Origin: Fratercula arctica
Lineage: Eukaryota > Chordata > Aves > Charadriiformes > Alcidae
Assembly: GCA_947846985.1 (NCBI GenBank)
Contig: CANTUZ010000002.1
Coordinates: 134,129,889 to 134,193,888 of the forward strand
Length of the DNA stretch: 64,000 bases
Direction: 5' to 3'
Shown here: piece after piece, positions 62,001 through 64,000 of the stretch
How the letters are laid out: every line of letters starts with the position of its first letter
Numbering within the stretch: the stretch's first letter is position 1
The notes under the pieces: generated by a model
What the model was told of the DNA's origin: nothing
Seen by the model: the letters and a program-made list of their open reading frames with translations, nothing else
Databases searched by the model: none
Made by a program: the position numbers and the translations under genes

Positions 62001-64000
62001 GCTTGGCTTGGTGATCTGCTAACTTAGTGATCTAAGTTGCCAGCAGAGGTTAATAGCATATCAAAGGAGATCTCTGCATTGTGCTTCACTTTCCATCTTT
62101 TCATATGTAAGCAAGTAAAAGTGGGCAAGCAGACGGGTTTGTGAAGGGAATGCTCAGTCAATAGGAGCAAAGCCTGGGAAAGAAGAGTTCCTCATGGACA
62201 GGTTTTCACAGCTCAGCCTGGCAGTCCCTGCAGGAAGTTCAGAGAACAGGCAGGAGGCGAAGCAGCAGGTTCCTTCCTTACTCCGGCACTACTTCTCTGT
62301 TTCTTTTGACCTTTCCACCCTTTTTCAGCAAGGAGTCAGAAGGTCACCCTTGCTGTAAAAAAATGCATGGTCAGCATGTAAAGCGAGCAAATTTGTCAGC
62401 TCAAACATAGTTCTTGCACAGATTTGGGGAATTGTCTTTTCAGCACTGGTGAATCTGAGTAGTTCACATCACTTGCATGAATAAAAGAATCGATAATTAT
62501 TTTCATGGAGTTTTTAAAGTCTCTTTTTCTAGGTGGGGCTTTATAGAACTTGTCTTCAATATCCACGTTTTGATCCATCCTCAAGTCAATTTCAAAGTAT
62601 TTACTGGAAATGGCAAATTTAAGAATCGGGTGATTAATTCTTCCTTTCCTTCACATAGCTAGATCAGTATCAAATTAAGCTGCACAGTTGCACTAAAAAG
62701 TGCCAGAATCAGTACCAGGAACTATTTGTGTCAGAAGCATAGGAAAAAAATCAGGGAACCATGGTGTAATTTCGTACTTCCTTATAGATTTTCTCTGGCC
62801 TAGATGTTAGATATGTAAGAGCATATCTTGAGAAGGAATCAAGGACGTAAAGCCAAATACCGTGAGGCTTTTCAGGTCCAAAAGAGCAAACTGGAGGGTA
62901 CTTTGCTGGTCCTGCACGGTTGCCTGAGATGCCAGAGGCAAGAATTTTCTTGGAAGATCTTTTGAACACGAGTCATGTAGTCGACACACTTGGCAAACTT
63001 AGTGTGTTGACAATAGGAATGGGATAATAGTAAAAACTCGCTTTAGCTTCCAAATGGTTTTTCTGTAGGTTCTTCTACAGTCCATGAAAGAGGAGAACTT
63101 TTCTGAAAGGCAAGTCAGACCTGGCAGCTAATGCTTGGGTGACACCCCGGAGAGCCTCTCTCTTCCCACTGCCTGCAGGTGTGAGGAGACTTGTGCTTTG
63201 TGGCAAAAGCTAGCCTTCATCAACAGTGCCCCGGGGATCTGTTTCACACCTGAGCTCTTGCTGCCTCAGGGTGAGGTCCTTTGTCAGCCCTGATCTGGTG
63301 GACAGGCTACACGTATTCCTTACACCTTACGACAGGGTTTTGCTCAACACAAAGAGCAGCAGTTGCAGTCCCTCTTGCTCCAACGCTGCTGGTATCCACA
63401 TCACAGCGAGTAGACTGTTCCTCTGTAGAGGAAGAGTGTCAGGCTCTGCCCTCCGGATTTGTATAACTGTGACGCTCTCCTTGGTGACACCCCAAGAATG
63501 AAAAGTAGTACAATTGTTATATCTATAAATTAAACTTTTTTCCTGAGGTTACCTTCACAGCAGTCTATTAATATCCTTAGTAATGAAACTACTTATAATA
63601 TGCAATCAAAAAATAATACTAAAAATTTATACACCCCTTCCAAATCCAGTGGGCACATCTGTAATTCATGATTCTAAATTTCATGGGGTAATTACTCATC
63701 ATTGGCAGAAGTACTTCTTTCATCGTTATTTATTCCAAATCATTTTGCCACTCCTTGTCCTTACTGTTCCAGCCCACACAGACAGGATGAAGTCGGGATT
63801 TTATTTGGCTTTATTTATGGAGCTTTGGGATAACATTTTGTACATCTGAGATTTCTAAAAAGCCACACCAGAACATTATCTTTCTGAAAATCTCCTCTGT
63901 GAGCAGGTATCCCCTGCTGATACGCTTTTGTTTTGTGTGGATCAAAGGCCTTTTCAGTGCTAAAACTACAGTTCTGGACAATTTGTAGTCATCCTGATCT
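57957..64000. other. Non-coding flank right of MRPL53, no gene recognised
   Basis: Six kilobases of AT-rich DNA with a T27 run at 59009-59035, shorter T runs near 59418 and 59695-59720, and a higher-GC patch at about 63140-63480. Open frames such as 60216-60503 (-) and 61702-62022 (+) carry no motif I recognise. There is no CpG island, so any next gene starts outside the window. Confidence 0.5.
59009..59035. repeat. T27 homopolymer
   Basis: Twenty-seven consecutive T residues. On the minus strand it could be a poly(A) tail, but no retrocopy body is recognisable at higher coordinates. Confidence 0.9.

Noticed and set aside
1..64000. CRISPR arrays, operons, phage or bacterial defence systems, rRNA or tRNA genes
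   Set aside because: None is present; the repeats and intron-bearing gene show this to be vertebrate nuclear DNA.

Overview
The window reads as bird nuclear DNA. Five truncated CR1 LINEs carry the avian CR1 3' end (octamer repeats of the ATTCTATG type), there is one solo LTR of the ERVL-like kind common in birds, and no Alu, L1 or bacterial-type gene packing is visible. Most of the 64 kb is AT-rich, repeat-poor, non-coding DNA of the sort seen in gene-poor macrochromosome intervals. Repeat and family names come from recognition by eye; no database search was run.

The one gene I can establish is MRPL53, encoding mitochondrial large-subunit ribosomal protein mL53. It lies on the + strand in three coding exons (53573-53661, 55550-55662, 57379-57506) that join in frame to a 109-residue protein. 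Its small CpG-island promoter has two inverted ACTACA..TCCCAG (ZNF143-type) motifs and a YY1-type AAGATGGCG over the start codon. Promoter and exon 1 are squeezed between two CR1 copies only about 370 bp apart.

Layout: 1-2.7 kb, plain non-coding DNA. 2.75-3.72 kb, a strong CpG island with a GAG/CTC tract, a G-quadruplex motif and a minus-strand splice-donor-like site; it is probably the first exon and promoter of an unrecognised gene read leftward out of the window. 3.8-52 kb, non-coding DNA with CR1 copies at 12.7, 25.5 and 52.3 kb, a much older L3-like CR1 relic at 19.4-20.7 kb, a solo LTR with a perfect 5-bp target duplication at 32.8-33.4 kb, hAT-like fragments near 4.9 and 47.1 kb, and several stretches rich in homeodomain-like motifs that could be conserved regulatory elements. 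53-58 kb, CR1, MRPL53 promoter, MRPL53. 58-64 kb, plain non-coding DNA.

The most unusual signals are a 60-nt stretch at 40265-40324 that can fold as a perfect three-way junction and contains an everted GGGTCA pair; two nearly identical CR1 copies 28 kb apart that share an inactivating frameshift; the MRPL53 promoter caught between CR1 copies; and an antisense leucine-rich-repeat-like peptide in MRPL53 intron 2. I found no convincing new multi-gene system.
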